Assembly (NCBI GenBank): GCA_037138335.1
Contig: JBAXIO010000002.1
Coordinates: forward strand, 1-64,000
DNA: 64,000 bases
Direction: 5' to 3'
Source of the DNA: CAIRDP01 sp037138335
Lineage (GTDB): Bacteria > Bacteroidota > Bacteroidia > Bacteroidales > FEN-979
The notes below the pieces were generated by a model. It was not told the DNA's origin. It saw only the letters and a program-made list of their open reading frames with translations, and did no database searches. Positions 15,828 through 23,978 of this stretch are shown here, in pieces (position 1 is the stretch's first letter; each line of letters starts with the position of its first letter). Both the position numbers and the translations under genes were made by a program.

Positions 15828-16679
15828 ATGAAAAAATTGTTAGTTGTAATCCTATACATTTCAGCAATCGTTTGTCCGGGAAATTTATTCGCTGAAAAGC
15901 TAAGACTGAAAGGTTATGGGCATGTTATTATTGAGGACGGAAAAATAAGTCTGACTATAAACGTTTATAATGGTTCTGGTCGAAGATCAAATAGCTTAAA
16001 AGTTCTGGTTTGGGCGACTAAAGTTCCATATCAGGATCAAATACATGGATGGATTTTATTTGAAGAAGAATTCGACCCATTAACTAATAAGGAAGAGATA
16101 AAAATTAACGAAATTACCCGTGATATAAAATCAAATTTTCCCTCTGGCTTTTTTTATATCACAGCTACTTTATACGAATACAAGAACGGGACCTATTATT
16201 GTGTGGACAAAAGAGAGTTCGGAAAGGGAGATTTCACAAGACAATCTGAGAAATCAAAAAAATCGAATGAGGATGACGATGAGGATGAATTGGTTCCTTT
16301 AACTATTAAAGATTGTTCATGCAGTAAGGAGTATAAACCAGAAAAAAAGTGTGCAAATGCAGTGGATGGAAATGTTGAAACAGAGTGGATTGCCGGTGGT
16401 TTCGCACCTCAGTGGATTAAATTGACATTACGCGATTCTCATAGTATTTCAAAAATAAGCTGGGTAAACAACATGTCGCCAGAAGGACAGGTGAGCATGG
16501 ATTTCAGTTTTTACAATGAATATGGAAATTTGGTTTCAACAAAAACTGAAGCCTATTATGGGAAAAATGGCCAGACCAATTCAGCAACGTTTAGTGATTT
16601 AACCAATATAAGGCAAATAAAAGTAACCGTCACAAAATCACCTTCCTGGGTCAGCTTCAAAGAGATATATGTTTATTAA
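15828..16679 (+). CDS. Exported protein with discoidin-like C-terminal domain shared with the FGE-like protein
   Basis: 283 residues. Signal peptide (about 1-22, ending NLFAEK). An unrecognised beta-rich N-terminal domain spans about 23-135. An acidic linker (KSNEDDDEDEL) leads into the C-terminal domain (about 158-283: CSCSKEYKPEKKCANAVDGN, VETEWIAGGFAPQWIKLTL, WVSFKEIYVY). That domain closely matches residues 315-439 of the first cluster gene, and the last 49 bp of the shared region are identical at DNA level (13822-13870 and 16624-16672). This suggests recent duplication or gene conversion. Glycan or surface binding is inferred. Confidence 0.75.
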   Translation: MKKLLVVILYISAIVCPGNLFAEKLRLKGYGHVIIEDGKISLTINVYNGSGRRSNSLKVLVWATKVPYQDQIHGWILFEEEFDPLTNKEEIKINEITRDIKSNFPSGFFYITATLYEYKNGTYYCVDKREFGKGDFTRQSEKSKKSNEDDDEDELVPLTIKDCSCSKEYKPEKKCANAVDGNVETEWIAGGFAPQWIKLTLRDSHSISKISWVNNMSPEGQVSMDFSFYNEYGNLVSTKTEAYYGKNGQTNSATFSDLTNIRQIKVTVTKSPSWVSFKEIYVY

Positions 16680-16727
16680 TCAGGGGCATGGATTCTGATT
16701 TCCGATGAAAAAGATCCAAGAAACAAA

Positions 16728-16832
16728 TTACTGTTTTTTTCTTTTTTTAGGGAAACTCCAATAGGAAGAAATCAAATGTATGGTACCAAATATTCCGACA
16801 AGAACGGCTAAAGCAGTTAATAAATCATACAT
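16728..16832 (-). CDS. Putative small membrane protein (34 residues)
   Basis: ATG at 16832 to TAA at 16728 encodes MYDLLTALAVLVG..., one hydrophobic segment (about 3-24) followed by a strongly basic tail (KKRKK). This is a plausible single-span small protein with positive-inside orientation. There are no recognised relatives and no clear promoter; it could be chance. It occupies most of the 16680-16918 gap. Confidence 0.35.
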   Translation of the reverse strand: MYDLLTALAVLVGIFGTIHLISSYWSFPKKRKKQ

Positions 16833-16918
16833 GGGTCAATACGGGCATTTGAAGATGATGCAATTTAAATGTTTTTAAGTTAAAAACACTTTCATGAACC
16901 ATCCTGATTTAATGTCAA

Positions 16919-16952
16919 AAGGGGCTGTCTCTGTATTCTGAGACAGCCCCTT
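16919..16952. terminator. Strong hairpin between convergent genes
   Basis: AAGGGGCTGTCTC (16919-16931) and GAGACAGCCCCTT (16940-16952), a perfect 13-bp stem with an 8-nt loop. It lies between the plus-strand exported-protein cluster and the minus-strand acidic repeat protein, and probably stops both. Confidence 0.75.
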
Positions 16953-16982
16953 CCTTCATTTCAAGGGGATAGATATGATGAG

Positions 16983-17429
16983 TTAAAGAAGTTCCTCGAA
17001 TGATGCTTCGGTTGGATTTACCGGAGCAAGGACCCCGTTTTCACCTGACTTGCTGGGATCGATATCGGGGAAATCAGCTTCGCCTGGAGTTGAAGGGGCA
17101 AGGTCCTGAAGCAGTAAATTCAGATTATCAACATCTGAATCGCTAAAGTCAGCTTCAGCAGGAGTTACAGGTGCAAGTGTACCTGGTGCTGCCACACTTA
17201 CAACGGCTAAATCATTGTCGCTGAAATCGGCTTCACCGGGGCATACAGGCGCTAATTCCTTCAGGTCTGACAAGATGAAAGCCGAAGCTTCCACTGTTGA
17301 ACCTGAAGTCTCAATTGAATGGTATGAAAGCAGCCCGGGATTCATTGTTTGAGCTGAGCTGCCGTTTGCAAAGAGAAGACTGGACTGTAATCCTAAAAAG
17401 GTCACTATTATATAAAATGTAGTTTTCAT
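16983..17429 (-). CDS. Exported acidic repeat protein (LAPVxPxEADFxD repeats)
   Basis: 148 residues. Signal peptide (about 1-27, ending SSAQT), then four copies of an acidic motif at about 59-71 (LAPVCPGEADFSD), 85-97 (LAPVTPAEADFSD), 110-122 (LAPSTPGEADFPD) and 134-146 (LAPVNPTEASFEE), spaced about 25 residues apart. The protein is very acidic and ends at the last repeat. Repeated Asp/Glu motifs could bind calcium or another cation, or act as partner-binding motifs (inference). It has no recognised domain and is alone on its strand. Confidence 0.7.
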   Translation of the reverse strand: MKTTFYIIVTFLGLQSSLLFANGSSAQTMNPGLLSYHSIETSGSTVEASAFILSDLKELAPVCPGEADFSDNDLAVVSVAAPGTLAPVTPAEADFSDSDVDNLNLLLQDLAPSTPGEADFPDIDPSKSGENGVLAPVNPTEASFEELL

Positions 17430-17695
17430 TAGTTTTGATTTTTGGTTCTGTTGTTTCTTTGTCGTTTAAACTTGATTCGAACATAAGACGAACCCCTCAG
17501 GGTAATGTTACAGTCATTATGACATCATGGTTTCATTTAACAAAAATTTAACAAAACATTGAAAATTAAATAATTAAGATGCAAATTTAAACTTAATTTA
17601 GACTTGATAAATCAAAAAATCGATGAAATTCCATTAAAACACGACGAACGGGGGAAAAAAACCGACGAAATTTTAAGATGAAGAAAATGAGATGG
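17430..17695. other. Intergenic region without identified features
   Basis: AT-rich spacer between the start of the acidic repeat protein and the end of the D-amino-acid enzyme gene. It should hold the promoter of the repeat protein, but no clear TAnnTTTG box was found; TATGTTCG is the nearest match. No gene, repeat or strong hairpin was seen. Confidence 0.4.
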
Positions 17696-18805
17696 TTACA
17701 TGTGTGGTTCAACGATGTTTCCGTTGATCAGGTAGTTGCCCATGCATTGGGCGGTAAGGCAGGAATGAACAGGAAGTATCCCGAGCATATCGCCGGGGTT
17801 CAGCAAACCAAACACCTCTTTGCTCACTTTTATGACCCCATGCTCCTGGGAAAGAGCGCTGACATAGCAATCATCGAGAGGCTCTGACCAGCCCCCGGCT
17901 GAAAGGCTGCAGACTAAACCGAAAATGGTTTTTCCCTTATAAAAAACCGATTCTTTCGATAAATGACCAGCCCCTCCGTACACGACAATTTCATTTCTGG
18001 AGGGCTCTTTTGAGACTACCGGACAGGCCAGGCAAACAGCAATGCTGCCTGTCCCGCAACTTCCGATCACAGTTTGCATCACATCGTAAAAGACAAAATT
18101 TCCGGGCCGGATCTCATTCATGGTACCAAAATCTTCAAGAAGGCTACATGCCGGCGTATCGCCAACAGAAAGCATCAGGTCGCCGGGTCCGCTGTCAAAC
18201 TGGTCTTTTAATGATTTGAGCTGGTAGAAGGCCTCCCTGCTTATCATTTCAATCTCGTCCCTCCCCCTGGCATTGTATGTATGACCGGTATGGGTAAGGA
18301 ACCCATTGAACGTCAGCATCGAATGTTTCCGGCAGGTATTGATGATGCTTTCTATTTTTTCATTCTCGGTGGAACTCAGCCCCGTCCTGTGGTAACCGGT
18401 ATCAATCTTAATAAATACCCCAAGGGGCCGGTGGGCCTCTTTCAATGCCTGCCCGAAACACTCAAGGGGTTCCGCCATCGTGACAAGTATATTCAGATCA
18501 GCCTTTCCTGAAAGTTCAACGATTTCATTCGATTCGCGGATGTTCAACGGGAATGCAACCGTGATATCTTCCCAGCCTTTATCTACAAAGTACCTGGCCA
18601 TGGAAACACTGGCGACGGAAATTGCACTTACCCCTTCTTCCCTGAACCATTCCCCGACCAGTCCCGATTGATGGGTTTTAAAATGGGGCCTGAAATTTAC
18701 CCCAAGCCTCCCGGCTTTCTCAGCCATCCAATGGATGTTGCTCCTGCAAATGGATTCATCCAGCAGCAATGTCGGTCGTTGTATGCTGTCAAGCCGGAGG
18801 TTCAT
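17696..18805 (-). CDS. D-threonine aldolase / D-serine dehydratase-like PLP enzyme
   Basis: 369 residues, standard for the alanine-racemase-fold (type III PLP) DSD1/D-threonine aldolase family. The PLP lysine is K43 in RPHFKTHQS. A C-terminal metal site H347-x-C349 (PVHSCLTAQC) matches the Zn ligands of eukaryotic-type D-serine dehydratase. The reaction is either elimination of ammonia from D-serine or retro-aldol cleavage of D-threonine-type substrates; the sequence does not separate these. It is a single gene, and upstream lies a low-complexity inverted repeat that separates it from the DPP-IV gene. Confidence 0.85.
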   Translation of the reverse strand: MNLRLDSIQRPTLLLDESICRSNIHWMAEKAGRLGVNFRPHFKTHQSGLVGEWFREEGVSAISVASVSMARYFVDKGWEDITVAFPLNIRESNEIVELSGKADLNILVTMAEPLECFGQALKEAHRPLGVFIKIDTGYHRTGLSSTENEKIESIINTCRKHSMLTFNGFLTHTGHTYNARGRDEIEMISREAFYQLKSLKDQFDSGPGDLMLSVGDTPACSLLEDFGTMNEIRPGNFVFYDVMQTVIGSCGTGSIAVCLACPVVSKEPSRNEIVVYGGAGHLSKESVFYKGKTIFGLVCSLSAGGWSEPLDDCYVSALSQEHGVIKVSKEVFGLLNPGDMLGILPVHSCLTAQCMGNYLINGNIVEPHM

Positions 18806-18897
18806 GGTATTCTGGTCAAGGTGACTGGTGACTAGTTACTGGTGAATGTTAGATCTTTCTATTCACTGTTTACTGTTCACCAGTCACTATTCACTCT
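18806..18897. repeat. Low-complexity spacer with 11-bp inverted repeat
   Basis: Contains repeated GTGACTGGTGA/TCACCAGTCAC words. A perfect 11-bp inverted repeat lies at 18821-18831 and 18877-18887. It has the same vocabulary as 40097-40175 and 61066-61138. It lies between the stop of the DPP-IV gene and the start of the D-amino-acid enzyme gene. Confidence 0.75.
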
Positions 18898-21030
18898 CTA
18901 AAGATAGTCTTTAAAATACTGGTACATCTTCGTATTGAGATGGATCCTGTCTTTCCCCCTCACATTATGCTCATGGCCGGGGTAAATAAAATAATCGACC
19001 TGCTTCCCTTCATCAACGCATTTTTTAATGAAGGATAAGCCGTTTTGCGGAATCACCGTGCCATCCTGGTAACCCTGAATGATCAACAGCTTGCCGCTCA
19101 GCTTCTTCACATAATTCAGCAGGGAGGCGTTTTTATACCCTTCGGGATTTGACTGAGGGGTATCCATGTATCGCTCACCGTACATCACTTCGTAATATTT
19201 CCAGTCAATGACGGGCCCCCCGCAAACAGCAACTTTAAACAGGCCGGGACTCCTCACCATCATCGAGATCGTCATGAACCCGCCGTAGGACCATCCGTTT
19301 ATTCCTATTCTCGTGCTGTCGACCCAGGGCAGTGCTTTGAGATATTTTACCCCGCACATCTGGTCCTCCACTTCTGCATCGCCCAGGTGACGGAACACAG
19401 CCTGCTCAAACTCCCTGCCGCGTTCGGAGGTCCCCCTGTTATCGAGCGTGAAAACAACGTAACCCTGTTCGGCAAGGTAATTCAGGAACAGCCCTGCCCC
19501 GCCCAGCCAGCTGTCGGTGACCATTTGGGAATGTGGCCCACCGTATACATAAATAACCACCGGATAATGTTTTGTTGAATCGAAATCCGCAGGTTTTATC
19601 ATCCTGCAATACAGATCGGTGTTCTCCTTGTTTTTAATCGTAAAGATGCTCGTTGCCCCGATCTTATAATCCTTAAGGGGATTTTCATCGCTGAGAAGTT
19701 CCTGCTTTACCGCTCCTTCTGCATCCAGCAACACAATTTTCCTTGCCAGGCCGGGGTTGGAGTATGAATCGATGAAGAAACTCCCGCTTGTATTCATCTT
19801 GATATTATGGCTGCCTGCAAATGAGGTTATCCCTTTCACCGTCCCTGATTTAAGGTCAACCGAACACAGTGACCTTCCGATAGGATTACCCTTATTGCAC
19901 ATGAAGAATACCGTTTCACCCTTTGCATCGGTACTAGTAAAGGACCCCACTTCCCAGGGGCCTTTTGTAAGCTGTTTGAGGAGTTTCCCCGAGGCTTCAT
20001 AAAGGTAAAAATGATTGTAGCCGTCACGCCTGCTCAGCCAGAGAAAGCGGGAAGGGTCTTTGTTTATAAACACAGGGCCATTGAGGGGTTCCACGTACTT
20101 CGCATCGGTTTCCAGGAACAGGGTCCGCAGGAATTTTCCGGTGGAAGCCTGGTAGGATTTCATCCACATGCTGTCCTGCTCACGGTTCAGGATGGCTATA
20201 TAAATAATTTCACCATCGGGGCTCCAGGTAATATTCGTCATGTATTTTGCCGTATCGGCCCCGGTTTCAAGTTCGATATGTTTGTTTGCACCAGGTGAAT
20301 AAATGTGAATATTCACGCTATGGCTTTTCTGGCCTGCCATAGGATATTTTGTGCCATCGAGGACTGCAATTGGGTCGGTGATATCAACGGTGGGATAGCT
20401 GGCTACACCGGTTTCATTCATGTAGTAATAAGCAAGCTGATCACCGTCGGGTGACCAGAAAGTGCCCTTGCTGATCCCGAACTCATTCCTGTGGACCCTG
20501 TTGGATCCATAGGAAACATCGGGGTTCAAGGAGGTTTCAACCTTGTATTCCTTGCCTTTGACGCTGACAAACAAATCGTTCTTCTCAGTGTAGGCGGTAT
20601 TGAAAGTTTTTGGCGCCACATCTGTATTTTGCGCATTTTCGGGCCAGGAATTGAGTTTTTGCAGTATGCCATCCGCAAGATTAAAACTAAAGAATTTGTT
20701 CTTTGAAATAAAACTGAACGCATTGGACTTATATACTGTGATGGAAGGAAAACGGGAGAGTGTATCTTCCTTCGCTTCCTTTAAGCCCTTGTTCAGGGCC
20801 GGAAGCCTGAGGATGGTGTCTTTTAATGTGTTATCGGGATAAGCTTTTACCAGGCAGTTTTTCGCTGTGAAAAACCAGTTGTTTTCATCGCCGTTCCATT
20901 GAAGCTGGGAGAGGTTTTTTGCAGTGAGCCCGGTGCCGAGAGTGGCTTCTTCCATGCTCATAAGTTTGGTCTGTGCAAAAAGAAGGCCCGGTAAGACCAG
21001 GCCTGAAAGAATGATGAATAATCGTTTCAT
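18898..21030 (-). CDS. Dipeptidyl peptidase IV-type S9 peptidase
   Basis: 710 residues. Signal peptide (about 1-19), an N-terminal eight-bladed propeller domain (about 40-470), then an alpha/beta-hydrolase catalytic domain with nucleophile S581 (GWSYGG), D656 (QDGTV) and H688 (GHEHNVRG). The DPP-IV family removes X-Pro or X-Ala dipeptides from peptide N-termini in the periplasm. It follows buk by 9 bp on the same strand, suggesting peptide breakdown linked to amino-acid fermentation. No T9SS sorting domain is present. Confidence 0.92.
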   Translation of the reverse strand: MKRLFIILSGLVLPGLLFAQTKLMSMEEATLGTGLTAKNLSQLQWNGDENNWFFTAKNCLVKAYPDNTLKDTILRLPALNKGLKEAKEDTLSRFPSITVYKSNAFSFISKNKFFSFNLADGILQKLNSWPENAQNTDVAPKTFNTAYTEKNDLFVSVKGKEYKVETSLNPDVSYGSNRVHRNEFGISKGTFWSPDGDQLAYYYMNETGVASYPTVDITDPIAVLDGTKYPMAGQKSHSVNIHIYSPGANKHIELETGADTAKYMTNITWSPDGEIIYIAILNREQDSMWMKSYQASTGKFLRTLFLETDAKYVEPLNGPVFINKDPSRFLWLSRRDGYNHFYLYEASGKLLKQLTKGPWEVGSFTSTDAKGETVFFMCNKGNPIGRSLCSVDLKSGTVKGITSFAGSHNIKMNTSGSFFIDSYSNPGLARKIVLLDAEGAVKQELLSDENPLKDYKIGATSIFTIKNKENTDLYCRMIKPADFDSTKHYPVVIYVYGGPHSQMVTDSWLGGAGLFLNYLAEQGYVVFTLDNRGTSERGREFEQAVFRHLGDAEVEDQMCGVKYLKALPWVDSTRIGINGWSYGGFMTISMMVRSPGLFKVAVCGGPVIDWKYYEVMYGERYMDTPQSNPEGYKNASLLNYVKKLSGKLLIIQGYQDGTVIPQNGLSFIKKCVDEGKQVDYFIYPGHEHNVRGKDRIHLNTKMYQYFKDYL

Positions 21031-21039
21031 GCCATTAAA

Positions 21040-22119
21040 TCAGTTATAGATTGTAGGAGTTATTTCGCCTTTTAAGACCATGATTCCGTTTTGTGCGAGG
21101 GCTCTCATCTCATCTTCGCCGGGGTATATCTGGACCGGCGCCAGTTTATAAACCCTTTCCTGTATCCAGCTTACGAACATTTTATCGTATGCAACACCAC
21201 CTGTGATAAGGATGGCATCGCATTCACATTTGAGCACGGTGTACATTTCACCAATGGTCTTGGCGATCTGGTAGGCCATGGCCTGGTAAATCAGTTTGGC
21301 CTGTTCATCCCCGGCTTTTACCCTTTGTTCGACTTCGGCTGCATTGTTGGTCCCCAGGTAGGCTACAAGTCCGCCTTCGCCGGTTACCATCTTTTTGATC
21401 TGTTTTATATCATATTCCCCGCTGAAACACATTTTAATAAGCTGGTTAACAGGAAGGGTCCCGCTGCGTTCGGGGCTGAATGGCCCTTCGCCGTCAACAC
21501 CCTGGTTAACGTCGATGACTTTCCCTTTCTTATGTGCACCTACAGTCACGCCGCCCCCAAGATGGGCTACAATAAGATTTACATCCTCGTACCGTTTCTG
21601 GATGGCACGTGCATATTCCCTTGCTATTGCTTTCTGGTTCAGGGCATGGAAGATGGAAACCCTCTTAAAGAGTGGATGTCCTGCGATCCTGGCCAAAGGT
21701 TCAAGTTCATCAACAACCACGGGATCGGCAATATATGCTTTGGCCCCGGGAATGTTTTTGATAAGATCATTGGCAATAAGGCCTCCCAGGTTGCTGGCAT
21801 GCTCGGTCTCGGAATGGATCAGGTCGTGGATCATGATTTCATTGACCTCGTACACCCCTGAAGGGATTGGCTTCAGCACGCCTCCGCGCCCGACCACAAC
21901 CTTAACCTGTTCAAGGTTGATGCCGGCATCGGACATCTGCTGGAGGATGATGTTTTTGCGGAACTGGAACTGGTCGGAGATCTTTAGAAAAGGCGCCAGT
22001 TCTTCGGATGTGTGCTTGATGGTTTTCAGGAAGACCGCTTTGTCGTTCTGGAAAACCGCGATTTTAGTTGAGGTTGATCCCGGGTTGATAGCAATTACCC
22101 GGACATTGTCCATTTCCAT
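21040..22119 (-). CDS. buk: Butyrate kinase
   Basis: 359 residues, normal length for the acetate/butyrate kinase (ASKHA) family. Landmarks are VIAINPGSTSTKIAVF (phosphate-binding loop), VGRGG, FHALNQKA, HLGGGVTVGAHKKGKVIDVN and ITGGVAYD. It converts butyryl phosphate (or branched-chain acyl phosphates) and ADP to the free acid and ATP, the last energy-conserving step of butyrate or branched-chain fatty-acid formation. It lies in one minus-strand run with ptb and an amino-acid permease. Confidence 0.94.
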   Translation of the reverse strand: MEMDNVRVIAINPGSTSTKIAVFQNDKAVFLKTIKHTSEELAPFLKISDQFQFRKNIILQQMSDAGINLEQVKVVVGRGGVLKPIPSGVYEVNEIMIHDLIHSETEHASNLGGLIANDLIKNIPGAKAYIADPVVVDELEPLARIAGHPLFKRVSIFHALNQKAIAREYARAIQKRYEDVNLIVAHLGGGVTVGAHKKGKVIDVNQGVDGEGPFSPERSGTLPVNQLIKMCFSGEYDIKQIKKMVTGEGGLVAYLGTNNAAEVEQRVKAGDEQAKLIYQAMAYQIAKTIGEMYTVLKCECDAILITGGVAYDKMFVSWIQERVYKLAPVQIYPGEDEMRALAQNGIMVLKGEITPTIYN

Positions 22120-22140
22120 ACAGTTTGATTTTTTTCAGTC

Positions 22141-23916
22141 TCAGGCATTTTTCGTTTTAAAAACCGACCATGCCATAAGATAAGGGATGATCGTTAATGA
22201 GGCGGCTACTGAGATCCTTAGAATTATCATTTGAGGATATAATATCCAGAGCAATGTATAAGGAAAGACCAGCAGGAACAACAATGCGAAAAACCTGACC
22301 AGCATTGGATTTACGGTAAATAATTTTGCATATCCGGCATACACTCCGCCAAGCAGGGCGCCTTCCCTGGTCCTGTATATATCCCTTCCTGTGCGGAGGC
22401 CGATTACGCTTTTCCGGATGCTGTATATGAAATAAATGAGGAAGCCGATATACATCCATATCAGGAGCCGCAGCCAGGTATCCATGGGAAGCGATGCCAT
22501 TTGGCCGATACAGAACAATGCTCCGAGGAGGGGTACCCAGGGGACAAAAGGTGTTTTGAAGGGCCTGGGGATATCGGGGCGTTTTTTCCTGAGGAAAATG
22601 ATGCTGATACAAACAATAGTGAAGGCCAGCAGGGTTCCGATTGAGACCAGCTCACCCAGTATGCTTATAGGGAGGATCCCTGCCAGGATCATGGCAACCA
22701 ATCCTGTAAGCATGGAACTGATGTAAGGGGTCTTGAATTTTTTATGCACCTTCGCAAAAACAGGGGGAAGCAGACCGTCCTTAGCCATGGTATAGAAGAT
22801 CCTCGGCTGGCCCAGAAGCATCACGAGGATTACAGAACTCAGCCCGGCCAGGGCGGCGATCTTGATGATGGGCCTCAGCCAGAACATTTTGTCTCCCATG
22901 GAATCAACCCCAACGGCGACAGGATCAGGAACCAGCAGCCTGGGATAGGCTATGATCCCTGTGAGGACTATGGCAACGAGGATATATAGGATAGTAGATA
23001 TTCCAAGGGATCCAAGGATCCCGATAGGCATGTGTTTCTGAGGATTTTTCGCTTCCTGGGCGGCAGTGGAGACTGCGTCGAACCCTATATAGGCAAAGAA
23101 GATCACACCCGCCGCTCGGAATATGCCCGACCAGCCGAAGTGCCCCCATTCACCTGTGTTTGGTGGTATGAATGGCTTCCAGTTGACAGCTTTCACGAAG
23201 AAAAAACCGATCACTACGAAGAGGATGATCACCCCGACTTTGGTGATGACCATGACATTGTTGAAACTGGCCGATTCCTTGATGCCAATGATAAGCAGCA
23301 GGGTCAGGATCCCGATAATGAACATTGCAGGGATATTCATTATGGCATGTGTCGTGGGAAGTGAGGCCACATCGACACCCTGTTTGGTCAGGAGGTTTAG
23401 CAGCTCTGTGGTTTTGGGGACCCAGCTTATTGGTCCGGGGGGATCAATAAGTGTGGTCCCTGAAGCTGCTGTGAACTGGACCGGGAGGCAGACCCCAAGG
23501 TCCTTGAGGAAGCTTACCATGTAGCCCGACCATCCCACCGAGACCGTAGATGCTGCGAAGAGGTATTCAAGGATAAGGTCCCAGCCAATGATCCAGGCAA
23601 GGAATTCCCCCAGGGTTGTATAGGCATAAGTATATGCACTTCCCGATATAGGGATCATGCTTGCAAACTCGGCATAACACAGCCCGGCGAATGCACAGGC
23701 TATGCCTGAAATGATAAATGAGATCACTATGGCTGGGCCGGCATATTGGGCTGCAGCCTGGCCTGTCAGGACAAAAATACCGGCTCCTATGATGCCACCA
23801 ATGCCCAGCGTAGTCAGGTTTGTTGCAGTAAGGGCCTTTTTGAACCCCTGCTTGTTATCGGCCGCTTCGTCGAGAAGTTCCTGGATAGGTTTGATGGTAA
23901 ACAGCTTACTGGCCAT
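22141..23916 (-). CDS. APC-family amino-acid permease with PspC-like C-terminal domain
   Basis: 591 residues. About 12 membrane segments form an APC/cationic amino-acid transporter core (1-475: GIGGIIGAGIFVLTGQAA, FAYIGFDAVSTAAQEAKNPQ, FTIVCISIIFLRKKRPDIPR). The last about 90 residues (RTREGALLGGVYAGYAKLFT, NPMLVRFFALLFLL) match the pattern of a PspC domain, which in other proteins binds membrane-stress partners. Such a fusion is not the usual APC layout. Located between ptb and buk, it probably imports the amino acid that feeds this fermentation branch (inference). Confidence 0.87.
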   Translation of the reverse strand: MASKLFTIKPIQELLDEAADNKQGFKKALTATNLTTLGIGGIIGAGIFVLTGQAAAQYAGPAIVISFIISGIACAFAGLCYAEFASMIPISGSAYTYAYTTLGEFLAWIIGWDLILEYLFAASTVSVGWSGYMVSFLKDLGVCLPVQFTAASGTTLIDPPGPISWVPKTTELLNLLTKQGVDVASLPTTHAIMNIPAMFIIGILTLLLIIGIKESASFNNVMVITKVGVIILFVVIGFFFVKAVNWKPFIPPNTGEWGHFGWSGIFRAAGVIFFAYIGFDAVSTAAQEAKNPQKHMPIGILGSLGISTILYILVAIVLTGIIAYPRLLVPDPVAVGVDSMGDKMFWLRPIIKIAALAGLSSVILVMLLGQPRIFYTMAKDGLLPPVFAKVHKKFKTPYISSMLTGLVAMILAGILPISILGELVSIGTLLAFTIVCISIIFLRKKRPDIPRPFKTPFVPWVPLLGALFCIGQMASLPMDTWLRLLIWMYIGFLIYFIYSIRKSVIGLRTGRDIYRTREGALLGGVYAGYAKLFTVNPMLVRFFALLFLLVFPYTLLWILYPQMIILRISVAASLTIIPYLMAWSVFKTKNA

Positions 23917-23978
23917 AGAATAGAATTAACGGATTTTTATCTGCATGGTCTGAGATAAAGCGTGAAATGCCGGCAGCC

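Noticed and set aside
12558..16679. Diversity-generating retroelement acting on the FGE/FISUMP genes
   Set aside because: Lectin-fold proteins are typical DGR targets, but no reverse transcriptase, template repeat or adenine-biased variable repeat was seen in the window.
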